From Hypomesus transpacificus (lineage: Eukaryota; Chordata; Actinopteri; Osmeriformes; Osmeridae), in contig NC_061073.1 of assembly GCF_021917145.1 (NCBI RefSeq), forward strand, positions 17,456,926 through 17,520,925: a stretch of DNA of 64,000 nucleotides. The letters run 5' to 3'. Below, piece after piece: positions 33,873-46,029 of the stretch. Each line of letters starts with the position of its first letter. Position 1 is the stretch's first letter. A model generated the notes under the pieces. It searched no databases, was not told the DNA's origin, and saw only the letters and a program-made list of their open reading frames with translations. A program made the translations under genes and the position numbers.

Positions 33873-35200
33873 GCAGACAGAACCCAGGACAGGGTTGTGT
33901 ACGTTGTGTGAAGATGCCTCGTGCCTCGTGCACTGGCATCGTCTGTGAGAAAATGTTCTCCTAGGTCAAACTAATTAAACTGTGTAAAATCAGAGGAAAT
34001 ACAAACAATGTTTAAAAACTCAAACTAACAAAACAACAACCGGGGGTCTCTAATGTTTTCATTAACAAACCTGATAAACTGCCAGTAAACAAAAAGCCAA
34101 ACATTTAGGTATATTTAGTGTTGAAATTGACATCAGTCTATCGTAATGAGATAAAGGAGAAATATCAAAGATGAAATGCATGATAGCAGAATTGTCAAAT
34201 AAATTACAGCGTTAAAGATGGTCTTTATCACATCCATACAAAATAATAATTTATAATTTTTCACAGAAATAGCTTTTGCCCGGACACCTATGACAGATGC
34301 AACAAAAAGGCAACATACCTTAATATGTGCTTAGGATTTATTCTAAAAGGAAAATAAATAACTATATGTACAAAAAATTCTTACATGAAGAGTCCAATGT
34401 TAGGGTGTCAATTTCAACATTGACAGCAATTCTACATTTAAACTGAAATGATCTTTCCTTAATTTAAGTTTGGCAAACTATTTTAAAAGCTTTCATGTTA
34501 GATCAATAAGAAGCATTCCCTTGCAAAACCTTGTCTATAGTTGCAGCTAGTTCCAATTCTTTGCACTTCCTGAATTTCGCTGATTTGAAACAGAGCTGAC
34601 TGGCACAGAGGCACTTCAAAAAGGAAACTTTTCGGACATTTTTCTGATTTTTTAAAATCCACATCCTCGTATATGGAGGAGGTCAATGTAAAAAATAACA
34701 AACCTCCAAAGGTTGGATTCCAACCTGTTTCTGGTTGGTTGACAGTAGTTCATCAATAGTGATGTTCTGTCTGAACTAAATACAATCTAGAATTCTCAGG
34801 TGACGGAGGCAACCAAACTATCACACTGAATCAATGAGCAAGAGGAGAACTCTTAATGTATCTCGCCAACCCAGGCTCGCCATTGCATAGGTCACATACT
34901 GTAGGTCAATGTTACCTAAAGCAGAGGCGTCATAACAAACAAAACATATCTGAAAGGGAGACCAGTTATATACACATAGATCCAAACAAAGTACATTGTT
35001 GTACAGTAAAACCAGCATTTTACCGACAAACCCGAAGTTCCCCAAAAATAAATGAAGGCCACAATATATTTGATATACAGCATGATGAGACCCAACCAGT
35101 ATGTAGCTCCTCACAACCATGTGCAGTGTTCAGATAGCTGACTGATACAGCATCCCAAAGGCATCTCTGTATGTGTCTCTCTTTATCAAACACACACAGG

Positions 35201-35202
<2 letters not shown>

Positions 35203-35233
<31 letters not shown>
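35203..35233. repeat. (CA)n microsatellite
   Basis: About 15 CA units. Confidence 0.9.
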
Positions 35234-35235
<2 letters not shown>

Positions 35236-35762
35236 CCATACGCACAACAACAGAACACAAATAACGTTTTGGATCTTTAAGAGAAATGTGTGGGACTGTC
35301 AATGTCGAGTATACATGACATATCTGATTACTGTCACTGCTCCTCCCCGGCACCGCCATTTTTAAAAGCTCCTTTTCGTTCTGCGGCGTTGCTAGAATCT
35401 CATTTAGGTCCTGTTGCACAAGGTAAGAAGAAGTTGTTGTTACCAACATCAGTACCCCCTCCAACATCCCCACAGCATGGGAGGCCTTCACTACCTGCCA
35501 TGGTTGGTTGTCTTTTAAAATGACAGTCGCTGTAGAACATGCGTACTCATGACACACGGTGACACAGAACACTAAGGAGAGGACTGTCATGTGATAAGAT
35601 GATGTAAACTTTATGACCTTCCTTGATTGACGTTTGATTGGCAGTGGGGAAGGTTCATGCTGTGACACAGATGGCACCTCACCCACGCAGGTTGCTATTG
35701 CAAGAGAGATTATATCATATGTTTCAAGATCCAAATACAACAGTTCTTAACTTCTGGGAGGG

Positions 35763-35795
35763 AATGGTATAGCTCAGTGGTAGAGCATGGGGAAA
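35763..35795 (+). mobile_element. tRNA-like SINE head fragment
   Basis: TATAGCTCAGTGGTAGAGCA matches a tRNA 5' half with an A box (TAGCTCAGTGG). No B box or cloverleaf follows, so it is a fragment of a tRNA-derived repeat and not a tRNA gene. Confidence 0.5.
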
Positions 35796-35899
35796 TAAAC
35801 CTCCCAAAAGACCAGACTTCCTGTCAGCTGAGGTGGCTACAGGACGAGCATGCTGATTGGCTGGCTGTACCTGAGGAGAATAGCAGACAGAAACTGACT

Positions 35900-36298
35900 G
35901 GCAGAGTGAGGGCAGAGTGGGCAGTGAGGGCAGAATGGGCAGTGAGGGCAGTGAGGGGCAGTCAGGGCAGAGTGGGCAGTGAGAGCAGTGAGGGCAGAGA
36001 GGGGCAGTGAGGGCAGAGTGGGCAGTGAGGGCAGTGAGGGCAGAGAGGGGCAGTGAGGGCAGAGTGGGCAGAGTGGGCAGTGAGGGCAGTGAGGGCAGAG
36101 TGGGCAGTGAGAGCAGTGAGGGCAGAGAGGGGCAGTGAGGGCAGAGTGGGCAGTGAGGGCAGTGAGGGCAGTGAGGGGCAGTCAGGGCAGAGTGGGCAGT
36201 GAGAGCAGTGAGAGCAGTGAGGGCAGAGAGGGGCAGTGAGGGCAGTGAGGGCAGAATGGGCAGTGAGGGGCAGAGTGGGCAGTGAGGGCAGAGTGGGG
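35900..36298. repeat. G-rich minisatellite (AGTGAGGGCAGAGTGGGC)
   Basis: About 400 bp of short units gtgagggca, gagtgggca and gagaggggca in mixed order. It lies 240 bp beyond the slc45a3 stop, so possibly in its 3' UTR. Confidence 0.9.
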
Positions 36299-36538
36299 CA
36301 CTGGAGTGAGCTAATGCCAGACATCTCTTTTAAAGCAACAAGTGGTTGGGTCTTAACTCCAGGCATCCTTCCACTTTCCTTGAGTTCTGTCATAGACACA
36401 TCTATCAACACACACACACACACACAATTCACCCTGGTTTCTAGGGAAACAGCAACCCTGCACTAAGGCATGCTGGGACCTGTAGTGCATTGTGGAGTGT
36501 GCTACTCCATTCCCCTGGTCTCTTTCTCTGTCTCTCTC

Positions 36539-36961
36539 TCAGCTCTTGAGGTCTTTTTGGTCAAAGACGATATGATTGGCCAGATAGATGGCGATGGCAC
36601 CGAAGATGGCCGAGCTGGCCATGTAGGTGGTGACAGAGGCAGTGAACTGGACGAGCATGCCCATGAACAGGGTGGGGAAGACCTGAGAGAGGAGGAAGGT
36701 GCTGTCTAATATGGCAAAGTCAAGGCCCACGCCACGTTTCTCCCCCACCTCCGCTTCCTCCGCCTCAGGGCCGGCGATGCTGTGGGACGAACCATTCTGG
36801 CCGTGCAGAGGGGTGGAGTAGTCGGAAAAGACGTGGCCGTTGCCTCCTAGTTTGTGGTTCAACCCTTCCTCTTCATCCATGGAGGTCAAATGCACAGTGT
36901 CTCTCTGTATTGAAATGCCATTTTTAAGCCCATTTTTGTTTTTCTTTTTTGGCATATAAAC
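36539..36961 (-). CDS. slc45a3: slc45a3 last coding exon
   Basis: Acceptor is cacactttag. It encodes 140 residues plus stop: a basic and acidic loop (MPKKKNKNG.., EEAEVGEKRG), then LDFAILDSTFLLSQVFPTLF and a final helix, ending FDQKDLKS. Confidence 0.95.
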   Translation of the reverse strand, partial: VYMPKKKNKNGLKNGISIQRDTVHLTSMDEEEGLNHKLGGNGHVFSDYSTPLHGQNGSSHSIAGPEAEEAEVGEKRGVGLDFAILDSTFLLSQVFPTLFMGMLVQFTASVTTYMASSAIFGAIAIYLANHIVFDQKDLKS

Positions 36962-39900
36962 CTAAAGTGTGAAAGACAAGACACACATTCAACTGTTGTG
37001 TCAGTAGGACATTCTGTAAACACATTTCCAGAGTAAGTGTGTGTGTTGCTCCTACCTCCTTCTCCTTGTGGTAGTAGCAGGTGAGGGTGTATGGCAGCGT
37101 CTGCAGGGTAGCGTAGGCATAGCCGGTCAGGGCTGACATGAGGGTGACGAGCACCACGCTCTTCGACAGGCAGATGACCAGGGTGGACGCCGTGAAGCTC
37201 ACCATACTGCTCAGGTAGACCTGGCGAGAACCAAACCGACGGACCAGTCGACTCATGACCAGGGAGAAGAAGGTTGATGTAGCACACTGGAGGAACAGGC
37301 CCAGGCTGCCCACACGGATACCTGAGGAGAATGTGAAGATGTTGTCATAACCGTAACCATTTTGAAATGAAAATGCCAATGCACAGCAACACCATCTATA
37401 AAATCAAGAGAAGTGGCAGGTTGGTTTAGGTAACAGAAGGAGTGGACTGCTTTAACAGTTTACACATGATTAACCTCACATCAATCCCAGGGGAAGGTGA
37501 GAGAGGGCTGCTGGCAAGACTGACAGACAGGTACGAGAAGGGATTTAACTCTGTACCCCTCAGAGTCAGCCAGCCAGCCACCTGTCACACTGCTGGCCAA
37601 CCAGCCGATACAGCCAGCCACCCAGCAAGCCAGCCAGCCAACCAGCAAGTGTCTGGTAAGGAATCCAGTATCCAAACAGAGAGCAGAGGCAGAGGTCCAG
37701 ACTCCTGGACAACAGAACAAATATGTCCAACACTCAATTTGTTCTGCTCTCCCCTCTCAACATGTGCGTGGACTCAGCAAGCAGGATGTCGAGTCCAAAT
37801 AAACATGCAAAGCTGACCGCAGTCTTTCTCCTCTGGTTCTACACCTGCCTGGGCAGAGGTTTGTCAGGGTACGAGTTTGTTATCTCAATGAGCCGATGGT
37901 GTGCAGGTCACAAGTTTGAGAGAGCAGCAGATAATCCCTTTGTAGACTAAAGGATGTGGATACGGTTACCATGTGAATGCAGAAAACTGAGCCCACTTGA
38001 CAAACACTGCAAAGGATTGTGGGAACAGAGGTGCAAACCACAGAACTATCTGACCTCATGTCAAAAAACTCAAGAGGAACTAGCCAATACACAACCGCTT
38101 TTTGATCCCTGGTCAAAGCGCAAAGTTCATATACAGGGAAGGAAGGGAGGGGAGCCATTCTCCACCCTACCCTCCTTCTGCCTCCCACCTCTGCCCAGGA
38201 ATGTGTGTCCATCCTGGGCAGCTGGACTTGGGGTCACAGAGAGCCCAACAGCAGTCTGGCCAGATGCTGGAGACCAACCGACTGAAATACCCTCAGCTAT
38301 ACAAACTAACACGGCTACACTTTCTGTTCAGGAACAGCCTACACAGTCAACTCATAATAAATGAAACCCAAGCCAGGGAAGCAAGACAGAAGCAGCACAC
38401 ACACATGGTGTGAGATCACAAACACACATACATCTCCACAAGTCTCTTCCTATCTCCTTCTCAGACACGTGTCCTAGACTGAGACACAGGCGTCGCTCAA
38501 ATGTTGGACCCACCTTCGTCGTAGCGCTGCCTGGAAGCGGTCCCTGGGAGTGCACTGGGCACGCCTTCGTACAAGCCCTCCCCTACGAAGTCTGTGTAGA
38601 AGAGCATGAAAGACATGACGGCCATCCAGCTGCACAGCTGCGAGGCACACAGGCGTCGCATGACGAACGGCACGTGGCAGTAGCTGCGGTAGATGGCGGG
38701 CGTCATGGACCAGCAGCTCCTGACCAGACACAGCAGGGGCCCCCACTTCAGGAGGCGGAGCTTGCACTTCAGCATGTGGCAGCAGGACCGCGGCATGCAG
38801 CGCGCCGAGTCCGAGGGCCCCGGGTCCAAGATGGCCGCCACCGCCGTCGCCGGCCTGCTGCCGACCGCCGCCGCCGCCTCCTCTTCCTGCGACACCTTCA
38901 TGGTGATAAGCACGCTGGTGATGAAGATGAGGATGAGGAGGAAGAAGAGGCAGTCGGCCTGGCCTCCCAGGTAGACGGACAGCAGGCCGCGGCTCCAGTC
39001 GAGGGCGGGGAGGAGGTATCCCACACACCCCCCCAGGCTCACCATGAAGGAGAACATGGCGAACGCCTGGCTGCAGTCCTCCTCGTCCCGGTACAGGTCC
39101 GACAGCAACGCTTCCAGAGGCGTGAAGCACACCTGGAGACCAAAACACGTCAACGAGACCATTCTTCCCGCACGTGATAAAGGTTCTTTCTGACACCGAA
39201 CTGTTACGGTAATAGGTATGGGGTGGTTTCTTGGGATGCATGAATGTTAACTATGATCTTGCTTAGTGTGGTGTGTGTGGGGGGGAGGGCTGTTCCTCAC
39301 CTGGCCGCAGAAGTCCAGCAGACCCACTCCCAGGATGAGGAAGCCCACCTGGAGGGAGCGCCCCCCCCAGGAGAAGTGGGCAGCGAGGAAGTCGGCGTGG
39401 GGGATGATGAGCAGCGCTAGCAGCACACCCAGGGACAGAAGCCAGATGAAGGGGCGACGCCGGCCGTAGCTGCTGTTGCACTGGTCACTGGCCGAGCCAA
39501 TCAGAGGTATGAATAACAGACCCAGCACTGGGCCGATACCTGGAAACAGGTAGGAGAGAGAAAGAGAGAAAGAGAGAGAGAAAGAGAGGTAACATTGACA
39601 TATTAATATTTTGATTGTATTCATTTGACATTGGTGTGGTATCAGTGCTTCTATGCTTCTGCTGCTGAGCTCTGTACTGGTCTTCTCATCGTTTCACAGG
39701 AGGGGTCACATCCACATTGTCAACCATCTTTAATCTGAGAGTAGGGCTCTCGTGACATCAGAGAGGGTGTGGCAGGAATGAGTCTAAAGCTTATTAGATA
39801 AAGCATGTGGCAGGCATGTGAAAAAACTTGACATCCGTCCTGCTGCCTTAAGCCTCCCAGACACAGTATACATCTTGATGGACCCAACGCTCCATTAGCC

Positions 39901-40360
39901 AAGAGAGAGAGAGGGGGGAAAGTGAATTAGGTCCATGGCTATTTCCAGATTAGCTGCTTTCGGCTGTGTCGGGAACGATACAAAATAATGTGTTTTTACT
40001 CTCTGGTTCACGTGCAGCTGTTTAGAGCTGGAGGGGTTGGGGGAGGGAAGGAGTAGATGGTAACATGCTTTAAACTGCACCCCCATCTCTCAGAGAGAGA
40101 AAAAGAGGAGAGAGAGAGAGAGAAGAGATGTGGTAGCTGATTTAAACTGTTGTATTCTATTTTAGTTAATCCTATTTTTATTGCTTTCCTACAGGTACAC
40201 TTGCACTTAGAGATTAATGTTGTGTAATTTTAACTTGTTTAACTACATGCTCTTATGGTCTCTTCCCTTTAGCACTATTTTTTGGTTGTTCGCTTTGGAT
40301 AAAAGCGTCTGCTAAATGAATAAATGTAAATGTAAGAGATAGGGAAGAGAATAACTTGAT

Positions 40361-40394
<34 letters not shown>

Positions 40395-41202
40395 TGAGTG
40401 AGTGAGTGGGTGAGTAAGTGAGTGTTGGAGGACGAGTTGTCAGTGAAGACTCTGATGGAAGGTCATGTGACTCCACTCTGATGGGAGGTCATGTGACTCC
40501 ACTCTGATGGGAGGTCATGTGACTCCACTCTGATGGGAGGTCATGTGACTCCACTCTGATGGGAGGTCATGTGACTCCACTCTGATGGGTGGTCATGTGA
40601 CTCTACTCGGCCGTATTGAGGAGCATGGCCACAGCATCTGAAAACGGCTGTTGACTGGATGCAGCGGTTAACTTTACTATTAACCGTGATTTAAAACGTC
40701 TCGACTTTGAAACCGTAAAGGCTCAGCTACATCCAGTGTTCCTGTTCTCACTCTCAAAAAAGGGACATTATGGTACATTATTTTTCTATGAACAACGGTT
40801 GCTCAGTGACAAAATTTAAACAAACATTACTGGAGTTAGCAAACAGTTCTGGATAATTTAATCCCTTAAGATTTCGCCTTAACAGCTAATGCGTTGACTC
40901 TCCAGTCTGAGGTCCTGCAGTCATGCAGTAACAGGATTCAGCGTCTGAGAGGTGAGATCTTCCCTCCACCGCTCTCTTTTTAATGTTCAGTTCAGACATT
41001 CTGCTCCTGCCTTTTGAGTTCATTCTCCCGGCTTCTCTCTCTTATTCACTCCTTACTGCCTTTAAATTAGCACCCGACTGCCACCTGGACACCAAACCAG
41101 GTGATTAGCCTACTGGGTTTAGTGACGGCCTCAATTATGTCTTTAACACAACCAGAGTGGAAAGATACCCTGTGGCCCTGACACACACACACACACACAC
41201 AC

Positions 41203-41234
<32 letters not shown>

Positions 41235-42121
41235 TCACTCACTCACTCACTCACTCACTCACTCACTCACTCACTCACTCACTCACTCACTCACTCACTG
41301 GCTGAAGTGCAGCCAATCACATTACTAGCCCTGCACCAAACGTCTTAAATTCACCACTGCATTTCCTCCTTGGAGAGTATCATCAATTTGAATTTATAAG
41401 TCACCAACAACTGATAAATGATTCATGTCATACCCACTGTTCTATGACAGCCCACAGAATACATTTCCATATGTTTTGCTTTCATATGCATCATACATTA
41501 ACTGTGACTGCATTAGTTGTCTTTGTATTAGCTTTATAGTGTCATAGAGCCTAACCACAATCGGCAAATTACAACCTTAGAAGTCAAATCATACACAACA
41601 TTTACTAGAACAAATGCTCTAAATAAGAACAAGGCTTTCAATGAGAGAAGACATAGCGCAGCAAGTTGATGTAGAATATACTGGTGGAGTAGTTGACACC
41701 AAACAATCCCTTAAGTGGTCAGCCAGGGAAAAGACGAGTTAATCTCTGCAACTCTCTGGTTTCTGCCTGAGGGGGCATGTGTGTGTGTGTGTGTGTGTGT
41801 GTCTGAGTGAGTGTGTGTGAAATGAGAAGGGCCCTCCCTCATTCTACCCCAAGAGAGGAGGGTCCAACTGTTCATGTTTTATAAATGCTTTGTCAGAGAA
41901 GAAGTAGGCGTAACCAATGAGAAGGAAAGGAGATCAGAGGAGATGAGAAAGGGGGGATGGGGGGTTGACCCACCTAGCACCATAGTCATGTATTGTTCCT
42001 CCACCCCCGCTTCCAGCAGGAGAGGGGGCACGTAGGTGATGCCAGCCGCTACACAGATCTCCAGGCCACAGGTCAGGGAGTTCAGCAGGACCAGACGCCA
42101 CTGAGACCTCCATCCAGGCAT
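36539..42121 (-). CDS. slc45a3: solute carrier family 45 member 3 (prostein)
   Basis: Complete gene on the minus strand: 42121..41974, 39539..39301, 39132..38514, 37321..37056 and 36961..36539, 564 residues (human 553). It is an MFS-type membrane protein of the SLC45 family, described as proton-coupled sugar transporters. Signatures in order: TM1 with SLTCGLEICVAAGITYVPPL; IGPVLGLLFIPLIGSASD; the loop 2-3 motif GRRRPF (about residues 75-80); LLDFCGQVCFTPLEALLSDL; SLGGCVGYLLPALDW; LFYTDFVGEGLY; GSLGLFLQC; and a C-terminal LDFAILDSTFLLSQV. Splice phases agree throughout. The ATG at 42121 is the first in frame after an upstream TGA. A long cytoplasmic loop is alanine-, cysteine- and basic-rich. 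In human the gene is on 1q32, not between FGF6 and FERRY3, so the location is notable. Untranslated 5' exons may lie further right. Confidence 0.96.
37056..37321 (-). CDS. slc45a3: slc45a3 coding exon 4
   Basis: Acceptor is tctcctcag and donor is gtagga. It encodes 88 full residues from IRVGSLGLFLQC to LPYTLTCYYHKEKE, covering about three membrane helices. Confidence 0.94.
37322..38513 (-). other. slc45a3 intron between coding exons 3 and 4
   Basis: 1.2 kb with a CAGC-rich run at 37568-37640. Nothing else. Confidence 0.85.
38514..39132 (-). CDS. slc45a3: slc45a3 coding exon 3
   Basis: Acceptor is ggtctccag and donor is gtgggt. It encodes 206 residues plus one base: VCFTPLEALLSDLYRDEED through the large central loop to LFYTDFVGEGLYEG and RQRYDE. 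GC-rich, so long antisense frames are open by chance. Confidence 0.95.
39301..39539 (-). CDS. slc45a3: slc45a3 coding exon 2
   Basis: Acceptor is gtttccag and donor is gtgagg. It encodes 79 full residues, with the MFS loop motif GRRRPF and LILGVGLLDFCGQ. Confidence 0.95.
40289..40336 (+). mobile_element. SINE 3' fragment
   Basis: Contains GGATAAAAGCGTCTGCTAAA followed by TGAATAAATGTAAATGTAAG, the same tail as the SINE at 60456, with no tRNA head. A 5'-truncated copy in an slc45a3 intron. Confidence 0.7.
40452..40607. repeat. 26-bp tandem repeat (CTGATGGGAGGTCATGTGAC)
   Basis: About six copies of tctgatgggaggtcatgtga ctccac; the first and last are slightly diverged. Confidence 0.92.
41181..41299. 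repeat. compound (CA)n(CTCA)n microsatellite
   Basis: CA run followed by about 17 CTCA units. Confidence 0.93.
41974..42121 (-). CDS. slc45a3: slc45a3 first coding exon
   Basis: ATG at 42121-42119; donor gtgggt begins at 41973. It encodes 49 residues plus one base: TM1 and part of TM2 (VPPLLLEAGVEEQYMTMVL). In-frame codons upstream are open to about 42270 but have no ATG. Confidence 0.92.
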
Positions 42122-42717
42122 CGTTAGACGCTCTCCACCGCTCACTAGAGCCCTCCGCCCGGCCTCTGTGGAGGGCAGGGACAGGGGCTGAGGCTGGGGT
42201 GGATCCTGAGGCTGAGGCTGGGGTGGAGCGGGGTGGAGGCCGTCTGTGGGGGACACCAGGGACACACAGGGACAGTCTCAGATGACCTGGAGGGTCCATC
42301 CTGGTCTCTGCATTATGGATCTGAAACAGAGAAGCGGAGAGGAACACTATGAGGCACATGTGGAACGCTATGACTAAGAGGAACACTTTTAGGAACACCA
42401 AAAGGAACATTATGACTAAGAGGAAAACCTTTAGGAACAAAAAATGGAACAAAAAAAGTTTTGAAAGGTAGTTTCCAAAAAAGAATTAAGAAAGGTACAA
42501 AAAAAGAATTTACGTTAAATTGACGTTTTGGAAGGTTGAAAAAATATTGATGAATAAAAGTTGGCATCATTGATGAGTACTTGATGAGGACTCTAATATA
42601 CTGTACTCTATTGTACTCTGCTCTGCTTTAATCTACTCTGTTTTAGGCTTCTCTGTTCTCCTCTTTCAAAGAAAAAAACAGTTTTCAAAGCTAGCTATTC
42701 TTATGTTCTCTCTCTTT

Positions 42718-42872
42718 GCCATCTCCCTGTCTCTACAGGCTCCCTGTCTCTACAGGCTCCCTGTCTCTACAGGCTCCCTGTCTCTACAGGCTCCCTGTCT
42801 CTACAGGCTCCCTGTCTCTACAGGCTCCCTGTCTCTACAGGCTCCCTGTCTCTACAGGCTCCCTGTCTCTAC
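42718..42872. repeat. 17-bp tandem repeat (CTCCCTGTCTCTACAGG)
   Basis: Nine perfect copies. Each contains a splice-acceptor-like tctctacag. Confidence 0.95.
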
Positions 42873-44023
42873 AGCTCTCTAGAAACAAACTATTCGAAGA
42901 CAGCTTTTACAACAACAGAGATGAGCAGTACAGTATGTGACACCCAAACACACCCATTTGGCCTGATGGCCTGTTCTCTGGCAGCTGTTGTTGTTGTTGT
43001 CTTGTAAGGCCTGTCTAAAAGGAGGGTGGTAGACTGACAGAAACATTCCTGCACAGTTCTTTCTGGCTGCCGCCGTTTGGGACCTGCACCAGCAGATGGG
43101 CACAGGAGGTGTGTATGTGTCACAGAACACCAGATTAAACTTCCGTCTCTCTGATCATTTCCCCCACACAGTCGTTTGGGGCCTGCCTGCACCTCACCGC
43201 AGGCCTTTCCAACACCCTGACTGGGCTCCACGTTCTCTTCTCCACACAGCAACACAAGGAATTCTCATGAAAGCTACATTTTCATTCTGAGGATATTGAG
43301 AATTAAGCTAGCAGGACATAGCACGGCAGAGAGAGAGAGAGGGGGGGGGGGGGGGAGAGAAGGAGACTAATGGATGGGGGAACAGGGGAGGGATTGATTG
43401 GTGAGAGGTAATCCAGCTGATAAGACTCAAGTTTCCTCAAAATGGGTCTGAATGCTCTCAGAGAGGAGAGGGGAAAGAGAGAGAAGGAGAGATAGAGAAT
43501 GGCTGTTTTCCTAAATCCACTTTCCTCTCCTCGTCTTCTTCATCCTCCATCATTATCAACCATCATCATCGTTAGCCAGGGAGACGTGTCATCATCGTGA
43601 GCCAGGGACACGTGTGAGAACACCGTCATGGACGCACAAACAACAAGGCGCTAAAACTCACTTCATGACATGTCTCCTCCAATGAAGCCCATCTGTTCCC
43701 CGCTAGAAGCTAGACTGAACTTGGCATCTCCAACAGAAGAATCCGTCAGTCATGAAAGGCACACAAGACACAACAATACATAAAATACGCTGTTAATGCA
43801 TTTCCTTCCTTTTTTTCAGCAAACGAGCGTTTTGTGTGTGTATGGTGGAGACTGACACGGGGATGGCATCGACACAAATTCAACAAGCTGACAAACAGTC
43901 GTAAACAATATGAGAACAAAAGAATTGAGCAGAAGTACTGTATGTGTGTCGGCCAATCAGGTCGGCATGGTAACCCAACGAGCTGAGGTGTGTTCTTGTT
44001 TCTGTAAAAAGCGGATCAGGACC

Positions 44024-44288
<265 letters not shown>

Positions 44289-44380
44289 CCTTTCACACCC
44301 GTTATATTTTTCTCCCGCCAGCCTCGACTGCCCTGAGAAAATCCCATCAGGGGACCTTCCCACGCCAGCGCTGCTCCCCC

Positions 44381-44700
44381 TTCATGCCCCCTCCACAGAC
44401 ACACATCCCTTCATGCCCCCTCCACAGACACACATCCCTTCATGCCCCCTCCACAGACACACATCCCTTCATGCCCCCTCCACAGACACACATCCCTTCA
44501 TGCCCCCTCCACAGACACACATCCCTTCATGCCCCCTCCACAGACACACATCCCTTCATGCCCCCTCCACAGACACACATCCCTTCATGCCCCCTCCACA
44601 GACACACATCCCTTCATGCCCCCTCCACAGACACACATCCCTTCATGCCCCCTCCACAGACACACATCCCTTCATGCCCCCTCCACAGACACACATCCCT
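44381..44700. repeat. 29-bp minisatellite (CCCCCTCCACAGACACACAT)
   Basis: Eleven essentially identical copies of a 29-bp unit. Confidence 0.96.
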
Positions 44701-45249
44701 TGTCTATGAGACCTTCCTTTCTCCATCTCCCTCTGTGCCCCTCTGCTCATTGCTAACCCCCATTCTGAGAGGACTTTGACCCACGGCCAGTTATGTTTTT
44801 CTGCTTTTCATGACTGTGCCTCCCCTGGTCTGACTCCCCTGGTCTGAATCCCCTGGTCTGACTCCCCTGGTCTGAATCCCTTCTGCCCCCTTCCAGCTGA
44901 GTTTCTGTCTGAGGTTCTCACAGAGAGACAGAGGACCCTGCTGGGGTGAAAGAACGTGTTCATTCTCCACCCATCGATCAGGATTCTGGGATTTATTCTG
45001 GGTTGTCAGCTGAGAGGAGAGAGAAGTAACACCAGACAGGCAAAATGACAGATCTCAGTGGCTATCGCAATATATGAACGTGTAAATATGCACGGATAAT
45101 AATTATATACATATTAAGATACACATTTGAAAATGAGGTCTACAGTGTGATTAACAAAAGGAAATGATCAATCCTTACATTTTACCCACAGCATGAATGA
45201 AGTCTGCTCTGTCTGTGAGTGGGAGTCAAAGTTTCCTGAACAGTTACTG

Positions 45250-45466
45250 GAAGCCTGGCAACTCAGTCTGAACAGTTAGCGTAGCCACTGGAAGCCTGGC
45301 AACTCAGTCTGAACAGTTAGCGTAGCCACTGGAAGCCTGGCAACTCAGTCTGAACAGTTAGCGTAGCCACTGGAAGACTGGCAACTCAGTCTGAACAGTT
45401 AGCGTAGCCACTGGAAGACTGGCAACTCAGTCTGAACAGTTAGCGTAGCCACTGGAAGCCTGGCAA
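45250..45466. repeat. 41-bp tandem repeat
   Basis: Five copies beginning gaacagttagcgtagccact, with gcctgg/gactgg variation. Confidence 0.94.
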
Positions 45467-45658
45467 GTCTTCCCCACACACCCCTGCCTCTCCAGGACGG
45501 CCTGTTCTGAGGAGTTTAACTACAACACAACTAGGCTGTTTACATGGTACCAGGGTGAGTGACTTGATCTAGTGAGGTAGCAGTCTCTCTCTCGGTCTTC
45601 TTCATTAACTCTGGGTTCTTATGGTATAGAAGCCTCACACACAACAACCAGAACAGAC

Positions 45659-45752
45659 TGAGAAGAGAGGAGGAGGAGATAGGAGGAGAGGAGGAGGAGG
45701 AGATGAGGAGGAGAGGAGGAGGAGGAGATGAGGAGGAGAGGAGGAGGAGGAA
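45659..45752. repeat. (GAGGAGGA)n purine tract
   Basis: Purine-rich with repeated gaggaggaggagatgag. Confidence 0.88.
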
Positions 45753-45953
45753 AAGGCTCCGACATGACATCAGAACCACAAGTGCCGTTTGGGGCTAGAC
45801 TGACTAAACCTCAGGATGAGGTAGTTGTGGTGTTCTGTCTGCAGACGAAGAGGTTGGGAGCAGCAGAGACAACGTTGCCTGGCAGGAGGTTAACCAAGGC
45901 CAGACCATGAACAGATAAAGAACGTATACAAATAATACTGACAAACACTCGAC

Positions 45954-46029
45954 CTGGGGGGTATTCCAGAAAGCAGGTTATGTGACATACCCGGGTAAGT
46001 TAACTCCTGCTTTCTGGAATACCCCCCAG
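45954..46029. mobile_element. 76-bp palindromic MITE-like element
   Basis: Perfect 24-bp inverted ends starting CTGGGGGGTATTCCAGAAAG around a 28-bp centre that itself is partly palindromic (acccgggt). No target duplication is obvious. It can fold into a near-complete hairpin. Confidence 0.6.

Larger units (their letters stand above)
32383..36538. other. fgf6 5' region and slc45a3 3' region
   Basis: The left few hundred bases should include the fgf6 promoter and 5' UTR. The rest is AT-rich and probably partly slc45a3 3' UTR. It has (CA)n at 35203-35233, a SINE head fragment and a GGGCAG minisatellite. No other exon recognised. Confidence 0.5.
39540..41973 (-). other. slc45a3 intron between coding exons 1 and 2
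   Basis: 2.4 kb with a SINE fragment (40289), (TG)n at 40363-40392, a 26-bp repeat, (CA)n(CTCA)n and (TG)n at 41779-41802. No exon seen. Confidence 0.85.

Noticed and set aside
38410-39177. Long antisense and shifted frames over slc45a3
   Set aside because: They overlap coding exon 3, whose GC-rich sequence leaves other frames open. The slc45a3 frame has the conserved transporter motifs and splice sites.
44381-44700. Regular 29-bp repeats resembling a CRISPR array
   Set aside because: Units are contiguous with no spacers, and this is vertebrate DNA. It is a minisatellite.
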